DNA of 11,636 nucleotides from Promethearchaeota archaeon (GCA_016839425.1 JAEOUI010000132.1:1-11636); one strand, 5' to 3'. Positions 1 through 7,799 are shown, counted from the first letter of the stretch. Notes: generated by a model not told the origin, from the sequence alone. Numbers and translations are program-made.

Positions 1-93
1 ATTCCAGGTTACGATCTCCTTATTATTTTAGGTTTTAGCGCAATTTCTATTTTTGGCGTTATTTATTTAATTAGAAAGAAGAAATTTAAATAA
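1..93 (+). CDS. C-terminal end of a surface protein with IPGY-type membrane anchor (partial, 5' end outside window)
   Basis: Frame 1 reads 30 codons without a stop and then TAA at 91-93. The peptide begins IPGYDLLIILG, continues as a hydrophobic stretch and ends in the basic tail IRKKKFK. A Pro-Gly motif, one transmembrane helix and a short Lys/Arg tail form the tripartite layout of archaeal C-terminal sorting signals (PGF-CTERM-like). The IPGY[DE]L version is, from memory, typical of Loki/Heimdall archaeal extracellular proteins. The same layout ends the protein at 8843-9778. Only the anchor is visible, so the function of the exported part is unknown. The call as a surface-protein tail is firm in form but rests on 30 residues. 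Confidence 0.75.
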   Translation: MPGYDLLIILGFSAISIFGVIYLIRKKKFK

Positions 94-125
94 ATTAGAG
101 TAATAGAATTTAACTTTTAATATTC

Positions 126-133
126 TTTTTTTT
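126..133 (+). terminator. poly-T terminator of the upstream surface-protein gene
   Basis: A run of eight T lies 33 bases past the stop codon at 91-93 on the coding strand, in AT-rich DNA and without an obvious hairpin. This fits archaeal poly-U termination. It lies in a gap between two convergent genes. Confidence 0.5.
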
Positions 134-185
134 AACTTATTTTCTTGATATTCGATTATAATTGAAAATAATATTAATTAGCATT

Positions 186-193
186 AAAAAAAA
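186..193 (-). terminator. poly-T terminator of the cysteine-cluster gene
   Basis: Eight A on the plus strand give T8 on the minus strand, five bases past the TAA at 199-201. With the T8 at 126-133 on the other strand it forms a convergent terminator pair. Confidence 0.5.
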
Positions 194-198
194 TTATT

Positions 199-819
199 TT
201 AGGTTTCCTCTAAATTAAATATCGTCAAGACGAGATTTCTTGCTGAAGCGACTATCTCGCGCGTCTTTACGGATCTATTCCACTTCTGGATGAGTACATT
301 GTTTTCCCCCATCTTTTGGATCGTTTCCTTTCCTAATTGAACCCATTTCTCTCGATCAATCAGGGGATTTTTTTCATCTATCCCTTCGCAATACTCGTGA
401 CCCTTATCGGTAAAATAGATTTCAATACCCTTCCTTTGCTTTGATTCGGGATCCACTAAAATTTTAAAAGAATAAGGAAAGGTACGGCAGAACATCGGCC
501 GAGCTTTATAAATCTTGCATTTCTTGGTTTTCTCATCAAAGAAATAACAACTTCCCGATGGTTTTTTAAAAAGCCCCATAAACGCCAAGCCATTTTCTGT
601 CTCAATTGGCGGCACGACCATTTTTTTTAGTTCCAAGGTAGTTGGAGGGGCTTCAAACACATAAAATCCAAGTATTACTAAAGTTTCATCGAGAGTGAGT
701 TTTAAAGCGGATTTTATCCTCAATATATCGTGATAGGTAACATTGACTATGGTGTTCTTATCGGAACAACAATTTCCACATTGAGTACATTGAAATCGAA
801 ATTCTTTAGGGCTTTCCAT
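199..819 (-). CDS. YkgJ-family cysteine-cluster protein (putative Zn/Fe-binding)
   Basis: The protein has 206 residues counted from the ATG at 817-819. An in-frame TTG at 853-855 would add 12 mostly hydrophobic residues; I prefer the ATG because the family signature then begins close to the N-terminus. The signature is FQCTQCGNCC (Cys 11, 14, 17, 18), followed by GSC (91), KKCKIYKARPMFCR (101, 111) and one more Cys at 144. This C-x2-C-x2-CC ... C-x-IY-x2-RP-x2-CR-x2-P pattern defines the YkgJ/UPF0153 zinc- or iron-chelating family, whose biochemical role is mostly unknown. No signal peptide is seen with the ATG start, so it is probably cytosolic. It lies 80 bases downstream of the pirin gene on the same strand and could be co-transcribed with it. 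I see no good ribosome binding site at either start. Confidence 0.85.
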   Translation of the reverse strand: MESPKEFRFQCTQCGNCCSDKNTIVNVTYHDILRIKSALKLTLDETLVILGFYVFEAPPTTLELKKMVVPPIETENGLAFMGLFKKPSGSCYFFDEKTKKCKIYKARPMFCRTFPYSFKILVDPESKQRKGIEIYFTDKGHEYCEGIDEKNPLIDREKWVQLGKETIQKMGENNVLIQKWNRSVKTREIVASARNLVLTIFNLEET

Positions 820-899
820 GGGAAGAAAGATAATGATTATATTTTTTATGTGCAAAACCTAATTTAAACAATCCTAATAATATTTTATTTGTATTAACT

Positions 900-1775
900 T
901 TATCGAGAAGGAATATTTTCGTGCTTGATGAAGGTTCCCTCTTGGTATTCTTTAAACGCCATGATGAGTTCTTCAGTGGTATTCATTACTATGGGTCCAC
1001 GCCAAGCAATAGGTTCATTAAGAGGCTTGCCAGATACAAGAATGAATCGTAATTGGGCTCCCTCGTCAGCCTTAATCTTCACTTTATCTCCGTCTTGATA
1101 TAGGATTAAATCATATTTTGATTTTAACTTGTCCTCGTTTTCATCAAAATATCCTTGACCGTCAAAAACATATGCGAGCACAGTTTTTCCTTTTTCTATC
1201 TCGTGAACGAACTCTGAGTTTGGAGGAATTAATACATCCAAATATTCGGGATCGGTGATTATATCGCGAACAGGTCCTACAATATTATTAAAAATCCCGC
1301 TAATAATCCTCACCTTAATTCCATTAGTTAATGAAATCTGGGGAATCATCACATCTGTAATTTCCCGATACCGTGGCACCATCATTTTATGAGAGGAAGG
1401 AAGGTTCGCCCATAATTGGAAACCATATAAATCTTTTTTACTAATTTGTGGCATTTCTTGGTGTATTATTCCGCTTCCCGCAGTCATCCATTGCACGTCT
1501 CCAGGCCCTATAATGCCCTTATTTCCAAGGCTATCTTCGTGCACAACTTCACCCTCTATCATGTAAGTAATGGTCTCTATTCCTCTATGAGGATGCCAAG
1601 GGAACCCAAGAACATAATCACTTGGATTATCGGAGCCGAAATGATCGAGAAGTAGAAAAGGATCGAATAAATTTACATCTTCATTAAAACCAAAAGCTCG
1701 CCTTAGTTTAACTCCCGCCCCCTCAAGTGTTTGCCTGCTCTTTAAAGTAAATTTTATTTTTCGATATTTGCTCAT
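900..1775 (-). CDS. Pirin family protein (bicupin, metal-binding)
   Basis: The 291-residue length is normal for pirins. The N-terminal cupin holds the family signature HPHRGIETITY (residues 61-71) and GPGDVQWMTAGSGIIHQE (90-107). The expected metal ligands H61, H63, H105 and E107 are all present, matching human pirin His56/His58/His101/Glu103. The C-terminal half keeps the conserved pirin segment GKPLNEPIAWRGPIVMN around 249-265. Some pirins are quercetin 2,3-dioxygenases and others act as redox or transcription cofactors; the sequence does not decide which applies. The ATG at 1773-1775 is preceded by TGATGATGATGAG, a weak ribosome binding site at best. There is no signal peptide, so it is cytosolic. 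A 194-base gap separates it from the upstream primase-like gene, which suggests its own promoter. Confidence 0.93.
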   Translation of the reverse strand: MSKYRKIKFTLKSRQTLEGAGVKLRRAFGFNEDVNLFDPFLLLDHFGSDNPSDYVLGFPWHPHRGIETITYMIEGEVVHEDSLGNKGIIGPGDVQWMTAGSGIIHQEMPQISKKDLYGFQLWANLPSSHKMMVPRYREITDVMIPQISLTNGIKVRIISGIFNNIVGPVRDIITDPEYLDVLIPPNSEFVHEIEKGKTVLAYVFDGQGYFDENEDKLKSKYDLILYQDGDKVKIKADEGAQLRFILVSGKPLNEPIAWRGPIVMNTTEELIMAFKEYQEGTFIKHENIPSR

Positions 1776-1969
1776 ATCTCATCATCATCAAAAATACATT
1801 CAGGATAGATACATCGCATTATCTTAAAAACCTATATTTTATGATTTATAGAAAAGGAAGACACTTATCAAATAAATATTAGTTTATAATTAGGTGATTT
1901 AAAAATTAAAATATCTTTCCAATATCATTTAGAACTAAAAACTTATCTTGATTTTCGATTCCTTATCCT

Positions 1970-3676
1970 TTATTTCCTTTTTTTAATAAAGGATTCGAAA
2001 TAAGGGAGTTCTTCTTGCCCTGAATGATCGGTGGTAATAATTATATTATAATTTGAGTTTAAAATTGAAGATATGAACTTTTTAAAAACCATTATAGCTC
2101 CATCCGTTTTAAGAGAGTTATCTTTACAAAAATCTAAACCTAATAAATGAGCGACTATGAGCTGCCGTTCTTCTGAATTAAGACGGATTTCTAATTCTTT
2201 TAATATTTTAATATCTCTATCCCAGACGCTTTTCATCTTAATTGCTACAACGATATCAGCAGCGCTACAATAATGATAGGAACTATAAAGTCCACCAATA
2301 TGCATCGTACGACAGTTCCATTTCCTCGAGTATTTACGAAGTAAATTTGAATTTTTAAACAAGAGCGAAAATCCCTCGTCCGTGTTAGTAGCTATCGCCT
2401 TGACAGATATGGGAGATGTTTCGGTTATCGCTTTAATATCATCCATCGTTGCATTATCTATGATCAAGAGTATGGTTGGCGGGGGAACTTGCAATACTTT
2501 ATTAGGAAGATCCTCTTGAGTTTTTAGAAATATATCTCCTATTTCACAATTCTCTTTCTTAGCTTTAGGTCGTTTTTTCTTATTTAACTCGATAATTTTA
2601 AACGCTAATTCCTGAGTCTTTCCTTCCTTTATTAACAATTTAAGAGCCATTTTTTCATCCTCAATATTCATTTCTACGCCTTTTCTCAAATAATCGCCCA
2701 CATTAGTTTTTATTCTTGTATCGTATAGGGATTCCCTGAAGATAGCTTTTTCTGCCAATGGTTTCCATTTTTTAATTAAATCTTCATACATATCACTTTT
2801 GGAATTTTTCACATTCCAATCAACATTCCAGGATATTATTGCGTTTTTCGCCTGTTCTGGACGTTCGCTCATCTCGTAAGTTTCAATTAATTTGAGTATT
2901 TCTATAGCTTCAAGAAAATTATTATCGTTCACTGGAAGTGATGGTGTGAGCCTCTTATAATGCAATGAAAAAGGTGCTCTAATGATGGGCACGGGATCTA
3001 GAGAATTATCGTCTATTGGAATACCTTTGTTTGTCAATTCTTGATATAAGGTATAATGAAAAATGGATCTATCGAATATTGTAGAACCCTCATCTTTAGG
3101 GAGCCCAATATTTATATGAAGTCCATTCAAAGAAGATAACTTTATGGAATGTTCGAGGTCGTATAATTGAAGTAATTCTCTTGTTTTTATGTATAATTCT
3201 TCTATTGTATGATTTTTTGCATCCAAATCGAGTATAACAGTAGATTCATTCCAAATTAAATTATTTTTGCACGCAATACGATGACACCGATGGCAATCAA
3301 ATGACCGCCTCCCGATTTGGCAATAAGTTTTTCGAATATTAGTTGCAAGATTAGGGTTTATAAAGGAAGGTGCGGTATAACAAAGATCGAATGCCTTCCA
3401 TCCTTTCATGAGATCGATGATGTCATTTGATTCGTTTATTTTCGAAACGAATTCTCTTACTTGATCTATTCCCTTTTTAGAGCGCGCATCCTCTCTTTTT
3501 ATTTTATAAGTGCTGGAAATTATGAGTTGCTGGAACCCAATCATTTTTATTAAGGATTCTCGGAATATATAAGGATATATTAAATTTATGACATTACGAT
3601 AATATTTTAAAATGGCTTCCATATAATCTTCCATTACTACATTTGAAGGTACTAGAGATAAGCGATCTTTTGACAT
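1970..3676 (-). CDS. Primase-like (AEP) domain fused to a degenerate alkaline-phosphatase-superfamily domain
   Basis: The protein has 568 residues and starts at the ATG at 3674-3676. Residues about 80-270 resemble the catalytic small subunit of archaeal primase. VILDLD (147-152) gives the DxD metal pair D150/D152. SSLNGLHINIG (181-191) resembles motif II with H187. DNSLDPVPIIRAP and SLHYK (223-241) resemble the PriS segment R-L-I-R-x-P-G-S-L-H-G-K. A Cys/His cluster at 119-136 (C119, C128, H129, C131, C136) precedes the DxD as a possible zinc site; PriS normally has its zinc site elsewhere. A Lys/Arg-rich linker lies at 367-374. Residues about 400-568 look like an alkaline-phosphatase/phosphodiesterase fold: ILLIID (D407), AHLLGLD (D515) and IIITTDH (D550, H551), with several metal ligands missing. 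It could be a replication, repair or defence polymerase. The domain calls come from motifs only, and the biological role is unknown. Confidence 0.6.
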   Translation of the reverse strand: MSKDRLSLVPSNVVMEDYMEAILKYYRNVINLIYPYIFRESLIKMIGFQQLIISSTYKIKREDARSKKGIDQVREFVSKINESNDIIDLMKGWKAFDLCYTAPSFINPNLATNIRKTYCQIGRRSFDCHRCHRIACKNNLIWNESTVILDLDAKNHTIEELYIKTRELLQLYDLEHSIKLSSLNGLHINIGLPKDEGSTIFDRSIFHYTLYQELTNKGIPIDDNSLDPVPIIRAPFSLHYKRLTPSLPVNDNNFLEAIEILKLIETYEMSERPEQAKNAIISWNVDWNVKNSKSDMYEDLIKKWKPLAEKAIFRESLYDTRIKTNVGDYLRKGVEMNIEDEKMALKLLIKEGKTQELAFKIIELNKKKRPKAKKENCEIGDIFLKTQEDLPNKVLQVPPPTILLIIDNATMDDIKAITETSPISVKAIATNTDEGFSLLFKNSNLLRKYSRKWNCRTMHIGGLYSSYHYCSAADIVVAIKMKSVWDRDIKILKELEIRLNSEERQLIVAHLLGLDFCKDNSLKTDGAIMVFKKFISSILNSNYNIIITTDHSGQEELPYFESFIKKRK

Positions 3677-3761
3677 AATTATTATAATAGCTAAAAAATT
3701 AAAATAATTTTATGTCCTTTTAAAAGATAAAAATAAAAATGATTTATTTTGCCAGTAATAT

Positions 3762-6047
3762 TTATAGGAAAATTCCTGAAAATAAACCGCCAAAAAAGCC
3801 CGTCAAAATGAACAAGGGCAAAAATGTTAAAGCCATAGTGTTCATCGTCGTTATTAATATGTTCATTGAAGGTCCTGCCGAATCTTTTAAGGGATCACCG
3901 ACCGTGTCTCCGATGATTGCGGATTTATGAGCAAAACTTCCCTTTCCTCCAAATAATCCCGACTCAATCGCTTTTTTAGCATTATCAAATGCGGCACCTC
4001 CAATGCTCATAAAGAATCCTAATATTAGGCACCCAATTAAATTTCCAATCAAGATTCCAGCAACCACGATGGGACCAAATAATATACCTAATAATAATGT
4101 AAATGAAATATTAAATAATACGGGCTTAACTATCTTTTTCAAGGCGTTACTAGCTGAAATATCGATACATTCGTCATAATCCGGTTTAACGCCAGGAGCG
4201 CCTTCTTTTAATCCAGGAATTGTTTTAAACTGATGTCTGACTTCTTTAACCATATTTTCGGCCCCTTTTCGAACGGCCCGTAGCACCATTGAAGAAAATA
4301 AGAATGGTAAAACAACCCCAACAAAGATTCCCATTATTATTAACGGATCGAAAAAGTCGAGATTATTAAAAATATCCTTGAGTTCAGTCAGGGGTCTGGC
4401 CGTAGTACTGAGATCATATGCGAGCGTTTGTGTTGATGTGAGAAAGGTAAGGAACATGACAATGCTACTAAAACCACCGCAAATCAGAGCAAATCCTTTA
4501 GCCACGGCTTTAGTCGTATTGCCTAGAGCGTCTAATTTATCTAAGTTGGCGCGAAGGTCTGATGGAGCCTCTTCTCGTCCCATTTCTGCGATGCCAGCAG
4601 CGTTATCCATGATCGGTCCAAAAGTATCAAAACTTAATATCGTGCTAATTATTGTATCGCTTGAAACCGAAGCCATGTTAACGCCCCATATACCGAAACA
4701 AATGAACACTATAGGCATTGTTAGCGGACTTCCTAAAATATTATTTGATGGAGAGCCACTCGCCTCGTAGAATAAAAAGCCAAACTCCTTACCTAAGACG
4801 AAAGTCAAGATTACGGATATACAAAAGACCAAGATTGGCACGAAAGTTGAGCTAAATCCCGTGGCGATGCCGGCAACAATATTAAGCGAGGGACTATCTT
4901 CGGAAGCTTCGGCAACTTTTCTCGTTGGTTTATGATCAACGCTAGTGTAATAAGTCGTTAATAAAATTGCGGTAAACGCAGATAAAAGACCAATGGCACT
5001 CGCAAAAAAGAGATAAATTCCAGCTGGTCCGAATAAAAATAGGTTTATAATCAATAATACAACCATGTTAAAAGAGACGGATGCGATAAAGACGCGCCAA
5101 ATACTTTTCGAAGGCTTAGCGAGATCCACTTTTAAGAATAATGTCGTAAAAAATAACGAGAATAAACCAAGAGAAATTAATGTAAGATTTGATATAACAA
5201 ATTTTGGATCTCCCAAAAATAGAAATATGGTAAGACCGAGCAACATCCCACCAATAACATCTGAAGAGGCACTTTCAAACAAGTCCGCACCTCTTCCTGC
5301 GCAATCTCCTACATTGTCTCCTACCAAATCTGCTATAATTGCCGGATTTCGAGGATCGTCTTCGTCTATGCTTAACTCGTATTTACCAACAAGGTCCGCA
5401 CCCATATCGGCGGATTTAGTAAATATTCCTCCTCCTACTTGAGCTAATAATGCTGCCACGCTAGCGCCAAAATCGTAACTTACCATGAGATAAACATTTC
5501 CTTGCGTAGCAAATAACAAAACCCACGAGCCTAACACGAACATACTTATGTTTAAAATGCCCGTTATCATTCCCCCGTAATACGATAGTTTGAAACCTTC
5601 TTGAGGATCGTTAAATGAGGCCTCAACAACGAGTATGTTGGTTTTTGTTGCAGCTTTCATTCCTATATATCCCGCAAACAAAGAACTCGCCGAACCAAAA
5701 AAGAAGATCGCTATAGCGATTAAAAATCCAGCAATGGGGATATCCATATATTCAATTCCTGTAAATCCAATAGGTACGCATAGGATTGCTCCGATAACTA
5801 GGAACATTTTCGCTTGTCGCTTGAGATATACGGTTGCACCGTGTTCGATATAAGTACTTATCTCTTTCATCTTTGTTGTTTTTTGCTCTAATGATCTTAT
5901 TTTTTTAAAAATTAAAGTGAGACATGTAAAAGATGCAATCAAACAAACAGGGATAATAATAATAACACAAGCGAAAAATACGGGATCTTCTAAGATATTA
6001 AATAAAAATTTTTGAAATTCTGTAATAACAGGTAACTGGGACAACAT
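3762..6047 (-). CDS. hppA: Membrane-bound proton/sodium-translocating inorganic pyrophosphatase
   Basis: The 761 residues with about 16 hydrophobic helices fit this family. It hydrolyses pyrophosphate and pumps H+ or Na+ out across the membrane. Diagnostic motifs are DMGADLVGK (214-222, usually DVGADLVGK), DNVGDCAGRGADLFE (244-258), DNAAGIAEM (481-489) and DTVGDPLKDSAGPSMNILI (714-732). These supply the Asp/Lys residues that hold Mg-pyrophosphate. GNTTKA (509-514) carries Lys513, where potassium-dependent enzymes have Ala, so this should be a potassium-independent, most likely proton-pumping, type. The ATG at 6045-6047 follows TCGTGAAAGTAAAAA, a weak ribosome binding site. It is transcribed away from the acyltransferase gene at 6253, and its stop lies 85 bases before the primase-like gene. 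That gap is T-rich on the coding strand (about 3722-3740), so termination there is plausible. Confidence 0.97.
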   Translation of the reverse strand: MLSQLPVITEFQKFLFNILEDPVFFACVIIIIPVCLIASFTCLTLIFKKIRSLEQKTTKMKEISTYIEHGATVYLKRQAKMFLVIGAILCVPIGFTGIEYMDIPIAGFLIAIAIFFFGSASSLFAGYIGMKAATKTNILVVEASFNDPQEGFKLSYYGGMITGILNISMFVLGSWVLLFATQGNVYLMVSYDFGASVAALLAQVGGGIFTKSADMGADLVGKYELSIDEDDPRNPAIIADLVGDNVGDCAGRGADLFESASSDVIGGMLLGLTIFLFLGDPKFVISNLTLISLGLFSLFFTTLFLKVDLAKPSKSIWRVFIASVSFNMVVLLIINLFLFGPAGIYLFFASAIGLLSAFTAILLTTYYTSVDHKPTRKVAEASEDSPSLNIVAGIATGFSSTFVPILVFCISVILTFVLGKEFGFLFYEASGSPSNNILGSPLTMPIVFICFGIWGVNMASVSSDTIISTILSFDTFGPIMDNAAGIAEMGREEAPSDLRANLDKLDALGNTTKAVAKGFALICGGFSSIVMFLTFLTSTQTLAYDLSTTARPLTELKDIFNNLDFFDPLIIMGIFVGVVLPFLFSSMVLRAVRKGAENMVKEVRHQFKTIPGLKEGAPGVKPDYDECIDISASNALKKIVKPVLFNISFTLLLGILFGPIVVAGILIGNLIGCLILGFFMSIGGAAFDNAKKAIESGLFGGKGSFAHKSAIIGDTVGDPLKDSAGPSMNILITTMNTMALTFLPLFILTGFFGGLFSGIFL

Positions 6048-6135
6048 TTTTTACTTTCACGACTCATGAGATTTGAAAAATTTAACTATTCTTATTTGAG
6101 AAATATGACGCTTGTATTGTGAAATATTAGCGAAA

Positions 6136-6178
6136 TTTTAAAATTTAGCATTTAGCGCTTTCATGCTTTTAAAATTTA
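6136..6178. promoter_or_regulatory. Divergent promoter region with imperfect dyad flanked by TTTTAAAATTTA repeats
   Basis: The 205-base gap between the divergent genes at 6047 and 6253 contains TTTTAAAATTTA twice as a direct repeat, at 6136-6147 and 6167-6178. Between them, AGCAT (6147-6151), the palindrome AGCGCT (6154-6159) and ATGCT (6163-6167) form an imperfect dyad. The TTTTAAAA cores are self-complementary and could act as TATA boxes facing both ways, or the whole could be an operator. Alternative TATA-like sequences sit nearer each start (TTTTAAAT near 6207-6214 for the plus gene, AGTTAAATTT at 6077-6086 for hppA), so the assignment is tentative. Confidence 0.35.
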
Positions 6179-6252
6179 CGGTCTATCCAATAAATGAACC
6201 TTTGTCATTTTAAATCATATTTTTTTTATGATATGATACTTTTATTTTTTCA

Positions 6253-7287
6253 ATGAATCAAGAAATTTCTGCTGATGAATCAATCGAATTAAAGACTACT
6301 AGGCTCTTGAGTATCGATTTTTTCAAGGGATTGACTATAATACTCATGACCTTCGTGAATACAACGAGGACATTTGAATCCATACCTTGGTGGAGCAAAC
6401 ATGCAGGAAATTTTGGATTGACATATGTGGATTTAATAGCACCCTTTTTCGTCTTTATGATGGCATTGAATTTCAAGAGCTCGTTCATGAGAAGGTTTCA
6501 AAAAGATGGACGAAAACAAGCCTACCTTCACTTCGTTCGAAGATATTTAATATTTTTATTCGTTGGTTTAGTTATCAGTATTAATTTTGACGATGCGGGA
6601 AACCTGGTCTTTCATTGGGGAACACTCCAAGTACTCGGAGCTTCGGGGCTTATATCGCTTTTTTTAATCGAGTTCCATCCATTAATTAGATTAGGTATCG
6701 GGACAATCCTAATGGGAATTCACCAATGTTTACTCGAAACCACTTTAAAGCCATTAATATACGACGCAATAGAAGCGGGATTTTTTGGAGCGCTTTCGTG
6801 GGGCGGGATGATGATCTTATCCACCGTACTTGCAGAAGGAATTTACAAATTCAAAAAGGAGCAAGATAAATCAGTAATGATTAGATATTTTCTTATCTAT
6901 GGGATCTTGCTCACGGTTTTGGGTTTTCTCTTAAATCTCATCTCGGTTGTTAATTTTAATTGGGTAATCAGCAGACAATACATGAGCTTGCCATATTGTC
7001 TTGTAACAACGGGTATATCAGCAATCGTTTTCTTTTGTGTTTTCTTGATTTTTGATTTATTTAAACCCAACTACAAATTCTTTCAAGAAGAAAATTTCAT
7101 ATCTGTTATTGGAAAGAACGCCTTTATATTATTCATCATTCATTGCGTTATATTTTCGATAACAAATACATCCATTCCAACAAATATCCCCCTTGTTTTG
7201 GCAGTTTTAATAGGCATAACATGTGTATTGATCATATGGATTATTGGATACTTAATGAATAAATTCGAGATTTTTATTGTCGTGTAA
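6253..7287 (+). CDS. HGSNAT-like (DUF5009/DUF1624-type) multipass membrane acyltransferase
   Basis: The 344-residue protein has roughly 9-10 hydrophobic helices. The N-terminus has the family pattern RLLSIDFFKGLTIILM (17-32) and then WWSKH (46-50) and GLTYVDLIAPFFVF (55-68). H50 aligns with the histidine acetylated in human heparan-alpha-glucosaminide N-acetyltransferase, and D60/P64/F65 are the usual family residues. GTLQVLG (123-129) matches the family's G-x-LQR-x-x segment, and IGKNAFILFIIH (286-297) matches the C-terminal GrNAl...H block. Family members move an acyl group from cytosolic acyl-CoA across the membrane onto a sugar; the acceptor here is unknown and might be a cell-surface glycan. 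The ATG at 6253-6255 has no ribosome binding site and is preceded by T-rich DNA, so the transcript may be nearly leaderless. Confidence 0.8.
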   Translation: MNQEISADESIELKTTRLLSIDFFKGLTIILMTFVNTTRTFESIPWWSKHAGNFGLTYVDLIAPFFVFMMALNFKSSFMRRFQKDGRKQAYLHFVRRYLIFLFVGLVISINFDDAGNLVFHWGTLQVLGASGLISLFLIEFHPLIRLGIGTILMGIHQCLLETTLKPLIYDAIEAGFFGALSWGGMMILSTVLAEGIYKFKKEQDKSVMIRYFLIYGILLTVLGFLLNLISVVNFNWVISRQYMSLPYCLVTTGISAIVFFCVFLIFDLFKPNYKFFQEENFISVIGKNAFILFIIHCVIFSITNTSIPTNIPLVLAVLIGITCVLIIWIIGYLMNKFEIFIVV

Positions 7288-7349
7288 AATTCGAAAATGT
7301 CTCATTACTTTTAGGACTAGATTTGATCGTGAGGTTGCCACAGAATATT

Positions 7350-7402
7350 CTTTAAAAGAAGGATTTTTTATACGCTCGTTGACATCTTTACTATGAGGTG
7401 AT
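7350..7402 (+). promoter_or_regulatory. Promoter and strong ribosome binding site of the small acidic protein gene
   Basis: TATA-like CTTTAAAAG lies at 7350-7358, and a second T-rich option, TTTTTTATA, follows near 7365-7372. GAGGTGAT at 7395-7402 is a near-perfect complement to the archaeal 16S rRNA 3' end, six bases before the ATG at 7409. It is one of the two strongest ribosome binding sites in the window and supports both the start and the reality of this short gene. Confidence 0.65.
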
Positions 7403-7408
7403 ATAAGA

Positions 7409-7744
7409 ATGATTAGAGAAGATGCAATCAACACGGGTTTCACGACGACATTAGAAGAAAAAGCGGAACTAAACTTCGAAAACATCAAAAAATCTGTCAA
7501 GGGTATTTACGAGATCTTCAAGATCAACTTCGAGGACAACGACTTTTATTTCAAGGCGGGTTTAGACAATGTAATTGGCATCTATCAAAATTTTCTCGAA
7601 CTCATGCTTAACGACTACGGCGCGCGACAATTCATGAAAAAACTCAGGAGCGCTGAAATAGAAATTGACATTCCTTTAGATTTCTTATTGGAATCGGATA
7701 ACGACGAGGCAAGCGAAGAAACCGAAGAACAAGAAGGGGCTTAA
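7409..7744 (+). CDS. Small acidic hypothetical protein
   Basis: I do not recognise this 111-residue protein. It is predicted mainly helical, has no signal peptide or membrane segment, and ends in a very acidic tail (residues about 94-110, SDNDEASEETEEQEG). Reality is supported by the strong ribosome binding site GAGGTGAT six bases upstream and by codon choice: many C-ending codons (GAC, AAC, TTC, TAC), which stands out against the A/T-ending codons of its neighbours and often marks well-expressed archaeal genes. It lies 121 bases after the acyltransferase gene on the same strand with its own likely promoter, so it need not be functionally linked to it. The acidic tail could bind a basic partner or nucleic-acid-binding protein, but that is a guess. 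Confidence 0.8.
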   Translation: MIREDAINTGFTTTLEEKAELNFENIKKSVKGIYEIFKINFEDNDFYFKAGLDNVIGIYQNFLELMLNDYGARQFMKKLRSAEIEIDIPLDFLLESDNDEASEETEEQEGA

Positions 7745-7757
7745 AAAAAAATCAGTC

Positions 7758-7799
7758 TTTTTTCACGGGGTTAAAAATAAAACGGGGTTTTTCTCTTTT
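7758..7799 (+). terminator. T-rich terminator after the small acidic protein gene
   Basis: A run of six T at 7758-7763, T5 at 7788-7792 and a further C/T-rich stretch to 7799 follow the TAA at 7742-7744. Several T tracts in succession are typical of archaeal termination zones. The ACGGGGTT repeats are interleaved with them. Confidence 0.45.

Noticed and set aside
819..855. TTG at 853-855 as the start of the cysteine-cluster gene
   Set aside because: It would add a 12-residue hydrophobic stretch before the family signature, and no clear ribosome binding site favours it. The ATG at 817-819 fits the family length better, though TTG cannot be excluded.
4378..5853. Several plus-strand open frames (4378-4770, 5065-5442, 5635-5853) opposite the pyrophosphatase gene
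   Set aside because: They lie wholly within the well-supported hppA coding sequence on the other strand, have no recognisable motifs, and have no ribosome binding sites.
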